This document shows, piece by piece, positions 23,902 through 32,165 of a DNA stretch of 43,077 bases (position 1 is its first letter; each line of letters starts with the position of its first letter). Position numbers and translations under genes: made by a program. The DNA is from Thiocapsa sp. UBA6158. GTDB taxonomy: Bacteria; Pseudomonadota; Gammaproteobacteria; Chromatiales; Chromatiaceae. The notes below the pieces were generated by a model, which was not told where the DNA came from, ran no database searches, and worked only from the letters and a program-made list of their open reading frames with translations. The stretch is taken from contig NZ_DIUM01000137.1 of NCBI RefSeq assembly GCF_002423035.1, positions 1 to 43,077 on the forward strand, read 5' to 3'.

Positions 23902-25438
23902 ATGACCGGTCTGCGCGACACCGATCTTGCACGACCCGACACCGCGGCGCTCGCATCGCGAGCGCCGCGGTGTCGGCGCCCCTTTCGCGTCCCAGACCCG
24001 CGTCTCTTTGCCGGATTTCCTCTCGTCTTCCTCCTGTTGCTGCTCTGGTTGGGCGCGACCCAGTCCGGTCTGCGCACGCTTCTCGACCTGGCCGCCGAGT
24101 TCAACCCGGACCGTTTTCAGATCGGTCTGGTCGAAGGGCGACTCTTCAGCCGTATCGTCGTCGCCGATCTCTCGATCCAGTTGCCCGCCTTCTCGATCCG
24201 CATCGGCCGCATCGATCTCGCCTGGTCACCCCTGCGAGCGTTGGGCGGAACCCTGTCGATCGCCGAGATCCGTGCGACGGACGTCGACCTGGTTCCGGGC
24301 GATCGAGCACGAGACCCCGAGCACCCCATCGTCCTGCCCGATCTCCTTTTGCCTCTGTCACTCGAGCTGAGCTGTGCACACATCGAGTGCCTGCGGATCT
24401 TCGCGGCGGACAGCGACCGACCCGTGACCCTCGTCGAGCGGGCCGAGTTCTCCGGGCGGCTCGGGGACGGCCTGCTGTCCATCGACCGCGTCGACGCCGT
24501 TCTAAGCGAGCCGACGTTCGAAGTGTACGGGAGCGGAACCGCCCGATTGACCGGCGCTTACCCACTCCACCTCGATTTGAACTGGGAGCTGCAGCCGACG
24601 CCGAGCGCCCGCGTTTTGGGCCATACGGGTCTGCACGGAGACCTGACGCGTCTCGCTTCACAGAGCACGGTGACCGGCTCCGCCGACATCGATCTCGATG
24701 TCGAGATCAGCGATCCGCTCGGGCGTCCGGGGTGGAGCGGCACGCTCGCGCTGGTGTCTCTGGATCTGCCCGCCTTCGATACCGATCTGCGCGCCGTCGC
24801 GGTCAGCGCCACCCTCGCGCTACGCGGCGATGCGAGGCTCGGGTCGAGCGCGGGGGGTTCAATGTCCCTCTCCTTGGACTGGATGTGGCGGACCTGAGGT
24901 TGTCGGCAAGCGCCGCTTCGGCAGACCGGATCCGAGTCACGGGCGGCGCCGAGGTGGGCGGTGGGCGCCTGGAGATCGGCGGCGACGGCGGATTCGGCCC
25001 CGACGGTGCGCATGCGCGGCTTCGGGCGACCGGGGAGCGGCTCGTCCTGATCGACACGAGCGAATATTTCGTGCGGGTTTCGCCGAGGCTCGATCTGGAC
25101 GCAACCGCACGGGGCGCGCGGGTGCACGGCGAGATCCTGATCCCGGAGGCGCGCATCAGCCCGCACGCGCTTCCCGCGGGGACGCCGAGACCGTCGAACG
25201 ACGTCGTCATCAAGGGGACGGACCGCCCACCCCGCTATCCGATCGGCCTGGCCATCGGGCTGCGCGTCGGCGAGGGGGTGACTCTGTCAGGCTAGGCCGC
25301 AACCTCACCGACCGCATTCAAATCGCAGCCCAGAGCGGGCGCAGCCAGAGTGTCGACCTATTTTGGACCTTCGAACGGGCGAGGTCCGACAGGCGCACGA
25401 TCGGCCCCGTGCCGGGAGAGGCGATCGGCAGCGAATGA
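23902..25438 (+). pseudogene. tamB remnant (translocation and assembly module, inner-membrane subunit)
   Basis: The N-terminus is TamB-like: a membrane segment (LFAGFPLVFLLLLLWLG), then GLRTLLDLAAEFNPDRFQIG with VEGRLFSRIVVADLSIQ and repetitive beta-helix sequence. TamB is usually 1200-1500 residues; here the first frame ends at residue 331 (24897). From about 24850, at a run of six G, a second frame carries on (GGFNVPLLGLDVADLRL to GEGVTLSG, stop 25295), and a third frame holds another short stretch (LGRNLTDRIQIAAQSG) up to 25438. The DUF490 C-terminal domain is absent, as is tamA upstream. At least two frameshifts plus a large deletion make this a pseudogene. Confidence 0.75.
23936..23976. 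repeat. Perfect 19-bp inverted repeat with 3-nt loop inside the tamB remnant
   Basis: The arms 23936-23954 and 23958-23976 are exactly complementary (CCGACACCGCGGCGCTCGC and its reverse complement) around ATC. It lies at codons 12-25, before the membrane segment of the tamB frame. Such a perfect GC-rich hairpin would block translation of the frame and is unlikely to arise from coding constraint. It may be an inserted palindrome or a relic of rearrangement. Confidence 0.7.
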
Positions 25439-25538
25439 CCGGCGCCCTCGGCTCGGGGAGTCGAGCACCGCTCGCATGAACGACCGGGGCGAGGCGGTCC
25501 GGAACCGCCCGCCCCCGCTCCACTTGGCCTCGCTCGGC

Positions 25539-26033
25539 TCAGCTCGCTCCTTCCAGGAACGCCTTCAGGCTCTCTTCCCGATCCTTCTCCAGCGAGGTCT
25601 GCAGGACCTTGCCCTTGCCCTTGAACCCCGCGAGCCCGTCGAGGACCTTGTCCGCCGTCACCTTGCGCACCAGGATGAAGACCGCGGAGCAGCCCGGCTG
25701 GAAGTTCTGCGCCAATCCCTTCATGAAATCGTCGTCGATGCCAATATCCGAGAACTTGCCGGACAATGCGCCGGCGCCGGCGCCGAGCGCAGCACCGAGA
25801 AGGGGATTGAGAAAGACGAGACCGATCAGCATGCCCCAGAAGCCGCCGCCTACCGCACCGACTGCCGAGAGGTTCACAGCCTGATGGAGCTTCACCTTGC
25901 CGGCGTCGTCCTTGGTGACGACCACGACGTCTTCCATGTCGATGAGGTAGGCCTTCTGCATCTTGGCAAGCTCGGCGCGCAACTCGAACGCCAGATGCTC
26001 CTCGGGGAACGAAACGACGATCAAATCACTCAT
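25539..26033 (-). CDS. DUF1269 domain-containing protein
   Basis: 164 residues. The N-terminus MSDLIVVSFPEEHLAFELRAELAKMQKAYLIDMEDVVVVTKD is the standard DUF1269 opening (a ferredoxin-like alpha/beta unit). A Gly/Ala-rich hydrophobic hairpin (GGGFWGMLIGLVFLNPLLGAALGAGAGAL) follows at about 60-92, then DIGIDDDFMKGLAQNFQPGCSAVFILV. The family is small membrane-associated proteins of unknown function, often stress-related. It begins 15 nt after the glycine-zipper lipoprotein gene, so the two form a transcript. Confidence 0.85.
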   Translation of the reverse strand: MSDLIVVSFPEEHLAFELRAELAKMQKAYLIDMEDVVVVTKDDAGKVKLHQAVNLSAVGAVGGGFWGMLIGLVFLNPLLGAALGAGAGALSGKFSDIGIDDDFMKGLAQNFQPGCSAVFILVRKVTADKVLDGLAGFKGKGKVLQTSLEKDREESLKAFLEGAS

Positions 26034-26048
26034 GGATATCTCTTCGGT

Positions 26049-26267
26049 TCACAGATTGCCCTTTCGATGCTCGTCGACGAGATAACCACCGAGGGCACCG
26101 ACACCGGCGCCGATCAGCGCGCCCGCTCCGGCCTGCGCACTGAAAGCCCCGATCGCGGCGCCGGTTGCGAGACCGAGCGCGGTGCCGGTTCCGACACGGG
26201 CCCCGGTGGTGTTTCCGCAGCCGCAGAGCGCAAGGGCAGCGACAAGGGTTAAAGGGATCGCGATCAT
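26049..26267 (-). CDS. Small glycine-zipper lipoprotein
   Basis: 72 residues from the ATG at 26267, with a lipoprotein signal peptide (MIAIPLTLVAALALCGCGN; lipobox LALC or LCGC). The mature part is a GxxxG-rich glycine zipper (GTGTALGLATGAAIGAF and GAGALIGAGVGALGGYLVDE) that should insert into or span a membrane. Similar YMGG/OmpA-like glycine-zipper lipoproteins are outer-membrane-associated and stress-induced. It directly precedes the DUF1269 gene, whose own glycine-rich hairpin is similar in character. The ORF extends upstream to 26300 but the signal peptide fixes the start. Confidence 0.75.
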   Translation of the reverse strand: MIAIPLTLVAALALCGCGNTTGARVGTGTALGLATGAAIGAFSAQAGAGALIGAGVGALGGYLVDEHRKGNL

Positions 26268-26348
26268 TTTCAAGTTGGTCTCTCCTGATCTCAGTGTCAA
26301 CGCCCCGGGAACAGGGGGTTTCCTTCACGATCGAGCGGTCGGATAGGC

Positions 26349-26510
26349 TCACTCGGAGGGGGCCGACGGAGCCGCACGACGCATCCGCTCAACACCGACG
26401 AGCCGAGGCATCGGGCGACTACGTTCGAGGTATCGCCGAAGCATGACAGCCCCCGGGGCAGCTTGTTCACCGACGGGCTTCGGCGTATCGTCCGGCGGTC
26501 GGAAGTGCAT
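26349..26510 (-). CDS. Possible small hypothetical protein
   Basis: 53 residues (MHFRPPDDTPKPVGEQ at the N-terminus, RRYLERSRPMPRLVGVERM later), Pro/Arg-rich and hydrophilic. The codon pattern looks coding-like, but no ribosome-binding site stands out and I know no family. It fills most of the otherwise empty 26268-26592 gap between the lipoprotein and the saccharopine-dehydrogenase-like gene. It may be spurious. Confidence 0.25.
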   Translation of the reverse strand: MHFRPPDDTPKPVGEQAAPGAVMLRRYLERSRPMPRLVGVERMRRAAPSAPSE

Positions 26511-26592
26511 CTCGTCATGGTTGTTTCCGACCCTTTCGAGCCGAAATCCGGCTCCGTGATCATAGCTCAGATTCTCCGGTGGGAGGGCGACG

Positions 26593-27951
26593 ATGCCGGC
26601 CAGCAATGTGACGGAATCCGCGACTTGGCCAAACGCGCAGCCGACCAAGATCGTGTTTTTCGGACTCGGCGCCGTGGGGTCGGCGCTCCTGATCTGCCTC
26701 TCCGAGCTTGCCGAGCGCGACGATGTTCCGGTGCGCTTCGTCGTCTACGTCCTGAACCCGGACGCCGCACGCGATGCCCTCTTTCACGCCGAGCGCGTCT
26801 TCGAGCGGATCGAGTTCATCGGTGTACCCGACTTCGCTCCGGTGTTCGCGCTTGAGCCCGGATACGAGACCGCGCTTACGGGTGCGGTCATGATGGTCAA
26901 CGCCGCATTGCCGGAGTTCAACGGGCCCATGATCGAGCTGGCGTTGCGCATCGGCGCGCACGCGGTCGACCTCGCCTCCGACATGTACGATGCAACCACC
27001 GACCGAACCCTGACCTTCTCGCAATACGGTTTCGACCGAGCGTTGCGCGAGCGCGGGATCGCCGCGCTGATCAACATGGGCATCTCGCCCGGCGTCACGA
27101 ATTTTCTGATCGGCCGCCGCATGCACGACCTCCTCGCCGGCGACCGCAAAGAGCTCGAGATCGAGAGCATCGATCTGTATCTGCTCGAAGACATCGACTC
27201 GGATTCGGTCATCTTCTCCTGGTCGCCGATCGTCGCCCTCGAAGAGCTGGCGCAGCACCCGCGCATCCTCAACAAAGGCCGCATGCAGATCCTGGAACCG
27301 TTCAGCGCCGGGCGCGACTATGCCTTTCCGCATGAACCGCGGCCGATTCGTCAGTATCCGCTCTACCAAGAAGAGCTGCTCTCGCTCCATCGCGCCTTCC
27401 CGGATGTCGAATCGATCGGGATCTATACAGGCGGGTCCGAGGTCGAGCTCGTGAAGGCACTCTTCCAGCTCAATCTGCTCTCCAAGCGCACCCTGCCGCA
27501 TCAGCCCGAGTTGACCGTGGAGGCGATGGTGCGCGCCATCCTGCCGGGCATGAACAAGCCGCGGCGCATCGAGGAGTATCTACGCAACGGGACGATCCGC
27601 CGCGCGCACTTCTCCGCCGCCGCCGAGATCCGCGTCTCCGAGGTCGTGCGCAACGACCGTCAGACCGCCATCGAGACGGTCGGTCTGAGCTACCTGCGCT
27701 ATCACGACCTGCTCAACACACCCTATGCCGGGGCGACCTACATCTCCTATCCGACCGCGGTCGGTGCGGCCATCCTGGCCTGGCATGCGCTCGAGTACGC
27801 ACGCGAGGCACCGGGCGCGCTCGTCGGCGTCGTCGGGGGGGAGGATCTCGCACGCCTGCTGCCGAGGATGCGCGCCGACGCCGTTCGACGCGACCTGGTG
27901 GCCTGGGATATCGATCTCTTCGAGAGTGTCCGCGACGCCTCGGTAGCCTGA
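26593..27951 (+). CDS. Saccharopine dehydrogenase-like NAD(P)-binding oxidoreductase
   Basis: 452 residues. The N-terminal Rossmann fold reads KIVFFGLGAVGSALLICLSELA (GxGxxG), and the fold continues with MMVNAALPEFNGPMIELALRIGAHAVDLASD and NMGISPGVTNFLIGRR, typical of saccharopine dehydrogenase / homospermidine-synthase-like enzymes. The C-terminal part (TAVGAAILAWHALE) closes the catalytic domain. It likely acts on an amino-acid-derived secondary amine, in either direction; the exact substrate is not readable. GGGAGG precedes the ATG. It is followed after 46 nt by an alpha/beta hydrolase on the same strand. Confidence 0.82.
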   Translation: MPASNVTESATWPNAQPTKIVFFGLGAVGSALLICLSELAERDDVPVRFVVYVLNPDAARDALFHAERVFERIEFIGVPDFAPVFALEPGYETALTGAVMMVNAALPEFNGPMIELALRIGAHAVDLASDMYDATTDRTLTFSQYGFDRALRERGIAALINMGISPGVTNFLIGRRMHDLLAGDRKELEIESIDLYLLEDIDSDSVIFSWSPIVALEELAQHPRILNKGRMQILEPFSAGRDYAFPHEPRPIRQYPLYQEELLSLHRAFPDVESIGIYTGGSEVELVKALFQLNLLSKRTLPHQPELTVEAMVRAILPGMNKPRRIEEYLRNGTIRRAHFSAAAEIRVSEVVRNDRQTAIETVGLSYLRYHDLLNTPYAGATYISYPTAVGAAILAWHALEYAREAPGALVGVVGGEDLARLLPRMRADAVRRDLVAWDIDLFESVRDASVA

Positions 27952-27997
27952 TTTTGCGCAGCAACACCCACGATCGAGCCTGTTGAGGACCTGTCTC

Positions 27998-29509
27998 ATG
28001 CTTGCGAGGACCGCCCGAATCCTGAAGTTGGTCGCACAGCTCGTCGCCGTGAGCGCATTGACCTTCCTTGCCGTGCGGGCCTTCGACGCGCACCAGAGTG
28101 CACCGCTCGCCTCCTGGCACACCTTCGTCCCGAGCGAGATGGTGGCCGAGGAGCTCGACGAGGCCGATTGGGCAACGTATCTGGCGCGCGAGCAGACGCT
28201 CTTCGACGAGGTGCGCTCGGAGGTCACGGAACAGCTCGACCCGAAGGAGCGCATCCTCTCCAACCGCTATTTCGACGGCAGTCCGCTCTATCCGGGCCGA
28301 TTTGACCGGGACTGGAACCGCTCCTATGTCCTCGAACCCGACGGCGAGCCCCGGGGCGCGGTCGTCCTGCTCCACGGCCTGACGGATTCCCCCTACAGCC
28401 TGCGTCACATCGGCCGACACTACCGCGAGTCCGGTTATGTCGTGATCGGGATCCGCCTGCCCGGACACGGGACCGTTCCGGCCGGCCTGACGACGGTGCA
28501 GTGGGAGGACTGGTCGGCCGCGACCCGCCTGGCCGTGCGCGAGGCGGTGCGTCGGATCGGACCCTCGGCGCCGCTGCAGTTGGTGGGCTTCTCCAACGGC
28601 GGGGCACTCGCCATGAAGTATGTGCTCGATGCCGTGGAGGATCCCGCTCTGCGGAAAGCCGATCGGGTCATCCTGATCACGCCCATGATCGGGATCACAG
28701 AGATGGCCCGGTTTGCGGGATTCGCCGGCCTGCCCGCGATCTTTCCGGCGTTCGCGAGCGCGGCTTGGCTCGGTGTCATCCCCGAGTTCAATCCATTCAA
28801 ATACAACTCGTTTCCGGTCAACGGGGCACGCCAGTCGTCGCTTCTCACACGCGCCTTGCAGCCGCGCATCGCCCGCTACGCACACCAGGGGCGTCTCGAC
28901 GAGCTGCCCCCGATCATCACCTTCCAGTCGGTGGTCGATTTCACCGTCAGCACACGGGCCATCGTCACGAGCCTCTACGCACAGCTTCCCCAAAACGGCA
29001 GCGAGCTGGTGCTCTTCGATATCAACCGCAACACCAAGTTCGGGCCGCTGATCCGACCGGGCACGGAGACGGCGCTCGAACGCCTGCTCCCCCCGACGCC
29101 GCGCCCGTTTAAAACCACCGTCATCGCCAACGCCGACCCGAGCAGCAGCGAGGTTGTCGAGCGCGTCACCGACGCGGGCGAGACGACCGAGCGGACCAGA
29201 GCCTTGGGATTGACCTATCCGCGCGACGTCTTCTCGCTCTCGCACGTCGCGCTGCCGTTTCCGATCGACGATTCGCTCTACGGTCTGGAGCCGAACGAGA
29301 ATGAGGACTTCGGTGCACACCTCGGGGCGTTGGCCATCCGCGGCGAGCGCGGAGTCCTGGTGATGAGTCTGGACTCGCTGGTGCGCCTGTCCTGGAATCC
29401 CTTCTTCCCCTATCTGATCGAGCGCATCGAAGAAGGGATCGCCGATGCGCCGTTCAGCGAAACCGATGCAGCGGACGCAACACAGGGCGCCGATAATCCA
29501 TCATCCTGA
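27998..29509 (+). CDS. Membrane-anchored alpha/beta hydrolase
   Basis: 503 residues from the ATG at 27998 (GAGG upstream). An N-terminal hydrophobic segment (LVAQLVAVSALTFLAVRAF) anchors or exports it. The hydrolase core begins near residue 120 with AVVLLHGLTDSPYSLRHIG; the oxyanion HG is followed by the nucleophile elbow LQLVGFSNGGALAMKY (G-F-S-N-G). A late SLSHVALPFP may hold the catalytic His. Close to lysophospholipase/esterase-like exported hydrolases. Substrate unknown. Probably cotranscribed with the upstream oxidoreductase. Confidence 0.8.
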   Translation: MLARTARILKLVAQLVAVSALTFLAVRAFDAHQSAPLASWHTFVPSEMVAEELDEADWATYLAREQTLFDEVRSEVTEQLDPKERILSNRYFDGSPLYPGRFDRDWNRSYVLEPDGEPRGAVVLLHGLTDSPYSLRHIGRHYRESGYVVIGIRLPGHGTVPAGLTTVQWEDWSAATRLAVREAVRRIGPSAPLQLVGFSNGGALAMKYVLDAVEDPALRKADRVILITPMIGITEMARFAGFAGLPAIFPAFASAAWLGVIPEFNPFKYNSFPVNGARQSSLLTRALQPRIARYAHQGRLDELPPIITFQSVVDFTVSTRAIVTSLYAQLPQNGSELVLFDINRNTKFGPLIRPGTETALERLLPPTPRPFKTTVIANADPSSSEVVERVTDAGETTERTRALGLTYPRDVFSLSHVALPFPIDDSLYGLEPNENEDFGAHLGALAIRGERGVLVMSLDSLVRLSWNPFFPYLIERIEEGIADAPFSETDAADATQGADNPSS

Positions 29510-29635
29510 AAGGGACAGCTGCCCGCGCGGCACCGAGCCGCAAGTCCTTTCGTCACCTCGGGCTATTGCGTTCAGGGATTGACCGCCCTATTTCGCCTCT
29601 CGTCCAAACCATGAACAACCGGATGAGGTCTCAAG

Positions 29636-30178
29636 ATGCGAATGTTCGTCCTGCTTCCGATGCTCGGGGCACTCCTGCTGCCCGCCGCGGCTTCCGCCGC
29701 CTGCGCCCCGGCCCTCGACTTCGAGATGCGTCGCCTCGCCGGGGACGAGACGGTGCGCCTTTGCGACGCCTATCAAGGCAAGGTGATCCTTGTGGTGAAC
29801 ACCGCGAGCAAATGCGGCTACACCGGGCAATACGAGGGTCTCGAGGCCCTCTACCGCGAATACGGCGAGCGCGGGCTGGTGGTACTCGGCTTCCCGTCCA
29901 ACGACTTTGCGAATCAGGAGCCCGGCACCGAGAAGGAGATCCAGGACTTCTGCCGCCTGACCTATTCGGTGGAGTTTCCGATGTTCGAGAAGGTCCAGGT
30001 CCGCAAAGGCGACGCGGCCCCCTTCTTTGTACAACTGGCCGCAGAGACCGGCGTCTACCCCGACTGGAACTTCTACAAGTATCTGATCGACCGCGACGGC
30101 AAGGTCGTCGAGGTCTTCCCGAGCCGAACCGGCCCGGAGAGCAAGACGATGATCCAGGCCATCGAACGCTTGCTCTGA
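29636..30178 (+). CDS. Periplasmic glutathione peroxidase-family protein
   Basis: 180 residues with a signal peptide (LLPMLGALLLPAAASAA). The GPx catalytic tetrad is intact: C60 (NTASKCGYTGQY), Q94 (FPSNDFANQEPG), W144 and N145 (YPDWNFYKYL). Bacterial non-selenium GPx proteins reduce peroxides using thioredoxin- or glutathione-type donors; export implies a periplasmic donor. GAGG precedes the ATG. A stand-alone gene, facing the minus-strand lipoprotein gene. Confidence 0.92.
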   Translation: MRMFVLLPMLGALLLPAAASAACAPALDFEMRRLAGDETVRLCDAYQGKVILVVNTASKCGYTGQYEGLEALYREYGERGLVVLGFPSNDFANQEPGTEKEIQDFCRLTYSVEFPMFEKVQVRKGDAAPFFVQLAAETGVYPDWNFYKYLIDRDGKVVEVFPSRTGPESKTMIQAIERLL

Positions 30179-30203
30179 TCGCCATCGAGCGCCGGGGCGG
30201 TCT

Positions 30204-30701
30204 TCAGTTGCCGTCTCCGGAGCCTAGCCGGTCGCGCGCCATGGCCGCGGCATCCTCGATCCCCTTCTGTGCGCGGTCGATCATCGCCTTGCCTTGGCTG
30301 ATCATCGCCTGCTTGACCGCCCAGGCGAGGGCGGGTCTGGAGAGCGACTCGCCGTCGATCGTCATCGTCTCCGGGGAGGTCGAATAGACGGACAAGGGGT
30401 CGCTCAGCGTCAATGCCGTGTCCTCGACCGCGTTGTAACGATAGTGACAGGTCGCCTGCCGAGGCCGGCCCTCGCCGTCGGACTCGAACCCCAGCACGAC
30501 CGTGAGTCCCGAATGGCCGCGGGCTCGGGTCTCCACGCCGGTCCAGCGTACCGAGCTCGGCGAGTCGATCTGCGTCGTCAGCAAACTCTTGCAGAAACTC
30601 ACGCGTACATCCTCGCGCGAGCCCGAGCAGCTCGCGACCGAAACAGATGCGGTCACGAGAGCGAGGATGATTCCCGGGGAAGCGGTCGTGCGTCTGGTCA
30701 T
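30204..30701 (-). CDS. Hypothetical lipoprotein
   Basis: 165 residues. The signal peptide ends in a lipobox (VSVASC|SGS, Cys near 25), so it is lipid-anchored. The mature domain contains KSLLTTQIDSPSSVRWTGVE and CHYRYNAVEDTALTLSDPLSVY, a compact beta-rich domain with two further Cys. The C-terminal helix (QGKAMIDRAQKGIEDAAAMA) is amphipathic. I do not recognise a family. Divergent from the downstream plus-strand hydrolase; convergent with the peroxidase. Confidence 0.65.
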   Translation of the reverse strand: MTRRTTASPGIILALVTASVSVASCSGSREDVRVSFCKSLLTTQIDSPSSVRWTGVETRARGHSGLTVVLGFESDGEGRPRQATCHYRYNAVEDTALTLSDPLSVYSTSPETMTIDGESLSRPALAWAVKQAMISQGKAMIDRAQKGIEDAAAMARDRLGSGDGN

Positions 30702-30878
30702 GGTTGTACCTTAATCGGAAGTGATCCGGGGATGCCGCTTTGGTCCTGACTGAGGTGTGGCGAGAGTCCGACGGGTCTTGCGAGCCTCTCGGAGCGCCAT
30801 TATGCTGCGCTGCTCCTCGCCGGGGTATCTCAAGCTGCAGACCCCGGCCTCGCAGCCCGCCTTCACGGAGCAACGCCG

Positions 30879-31835
30879 ATGGACTTCTCGACCCAGCATC
30901 GCCTGACGCTCGCCGACGGCCCCGTGGCCTATCGAAAGGTCACCGACGGAAAACCGCCGCTCTTGCTTGTCCACGGCTGGGGTGGATCCTCGCGACACTG
31001 GCAGCACACCCCGGAACACCTCTCGGACATCCGCGATCTCTATGCCCTGGATCTTCCGGGTCACGGGGACACCCCGGTACGACACGGCGCAACCGGACCC
31101 GAAGCAATGGCAAGCTTGGTCATCGACTTCGCCGACCGCCTGGGCCTGGAGCGCTTCGATCTGAATGGCCATTCCTGGGGAGCTGCCGTCGCGATCCTGG
31201 TCGCGGCACGCCGGCCCGAGCGGGTGGATCGACTCGTGCTGACGAGCTCGGGCATGGCCCGCAACGCGCTCGAGCGTCTCGCCTTGACCCAAGCCTATCA
31301 TCAGATGAACCTTGCCATGTCGCTCTGGCGGCCCTGGCTGGCTATGTCCCGGCCGTGGCTTGCACTCTCGCGCCCGGCGGTCGACTGGTTCGGCGCTCAA
31401 CCGCCGGTGTACCGCGCCATCGCCGGTCACGTCCTGCACCGGCTCCCCGAGGACGACGAGATGCTGCGTGGCGGCGTGCGGGAGTTTCTGAGCACGGATC
31501 CGCTGAGCGCGCTCGAGTGTGCAATCGGTGCCGGCAGTCCGGCCTTTTCGAGCGCCTTGGAAACGATGGCAACGCCGACCCTGATGGTGAATGCCGACGC
31601 GGATGCCGTGATGCCGACGTCCGGCGCCCGCGCCCTGGCGGCACGGATCCGCAACGTCCGTGAGGCTCGGCTCGACGACTGCGGCCACCTGCCGATGATC
31701 GAGCAACCCGCGGCGTATCACCGAGTGGTGAGCGAGTTCCTCAATCAACCCACTCGCGGTCGTGATACTTGTCCGCGAGCACCGCGAGCAGCTCTTGTTT
31801 CTGGGCTTGCGACAGATGCGGAAAGGTTCGGTTGA
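30879..31835 (+). CDS. Alpha/beta hydrolase with anomalous C-terminal tail
   Basis: 318 residues. Core motifs: LLLVHGWGGSSRHW (oxyanion), LDLPGHGDTP, nucleophile elbow FDLNGHSWGAAVA (G-H-S-W-G), acid loop MVNADADAVMPTSGA, and catalytic His in DDCGHLPMIEQP. The normal domain ends about VVSEFLN (near 31745). The last 28 or so residues (PTRGRDTCPRAPRAAL onward) are an out-of-frame reading of the convergent ORF 31741-32076, so the native stop has probably been lost. Cytosolic (no signal). GGAG precedes the ATG. Confidence 0.82.
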   Translation: MDFSTQHRLTLADGPVAYRKVTDGKPPLLLVHGWGGSSRHWQHTPEHLSDIRDLYALDLPGHGDTPVRHGATGPEAMASLVIDFADRLGLERFDLNGHSWGAAVAILVAARRPERVDRLVLTSSGMARNALERLALTQAYHQMNLAMSLWRPWLAMSRPWLALSRPAVDWFGAQPPVYRAIAGHVLHRLPEDDEMLRGGVREFLSTDPLSALECAIGAGSPAFSSALETMATPTLMVNADADAVMPTSGARALAARIRNVREARLDDCGHLPMIEQPAAYHRVVSEFLNQPTRGRDTCPRAPRAALVSGLATDAERFG

Positions 31836-32076
31836 AGTAGAAGAGACCCTGACGAGCGAAATGGAACTCGCGTTTGACTTTGCAGCTGTTCCAGTGCTGT
31901 CGATACACGAGAAATCGATTGGCCAGACCGTTCAGACGCTTGATCCGGTGCTGCGGCTTGCCGAAACAACGCATGAAAGCCCCCGGCGAGCAACCGAATG
32001 TCAGGTCCTCGCAGCGGCGGATTTGCCGACCCGAACTCACCGTCGAGCATAAGGCCGAGAAGGCGCAGAGATTCAA
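31741..32076 (-). CDS. Unrecognised small protein, overlapping the hydrolase tail
   Basis: 111 residues (MNLCAFSALCSTVSSGRQIRR at the start, LVYRQHWNSCKVKREFHFAR in the middle, LSQAQKQELLAVLADKYHDR near the end). Basic, with several Cys in the N-terminal half. The codon mix is less GC-rich than its neighbours, which hints at recent arrival. It overlaps the 3' end of the convergent hydrolase by 95 nt. It may be a mobile-element accessory ORF or an unknown small protein; I cannot name it. Confidence 0.5.
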   Translation of the reverse strand: MNLCAFSALCSTVSSGRQIRRCEDLTFGCSPGAFMRCFGKPQHRIKRLNGLANRFLVYRQHWNSCKVKREFHFARQGLFYFNRTFPHLSQAQKQELLAVLADKYHDREWVD

Positions 32077-32165
32077 ATAGGCCGAAAGATCTTCATAAAA
32101 AGCACTTTCCGCTTCACCTCACACGCTGCGAGACCGATCCAGCCAGAATTCGTGGACGGACCGAA

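Noticed and set aside
27713..29320. 535-residue minus-strand ORF opposite the alpha/beta hydrolase
   Set aside because: No family features; the plus strand has a clean hydrolase core, signal anchor and ribosome-binding site.
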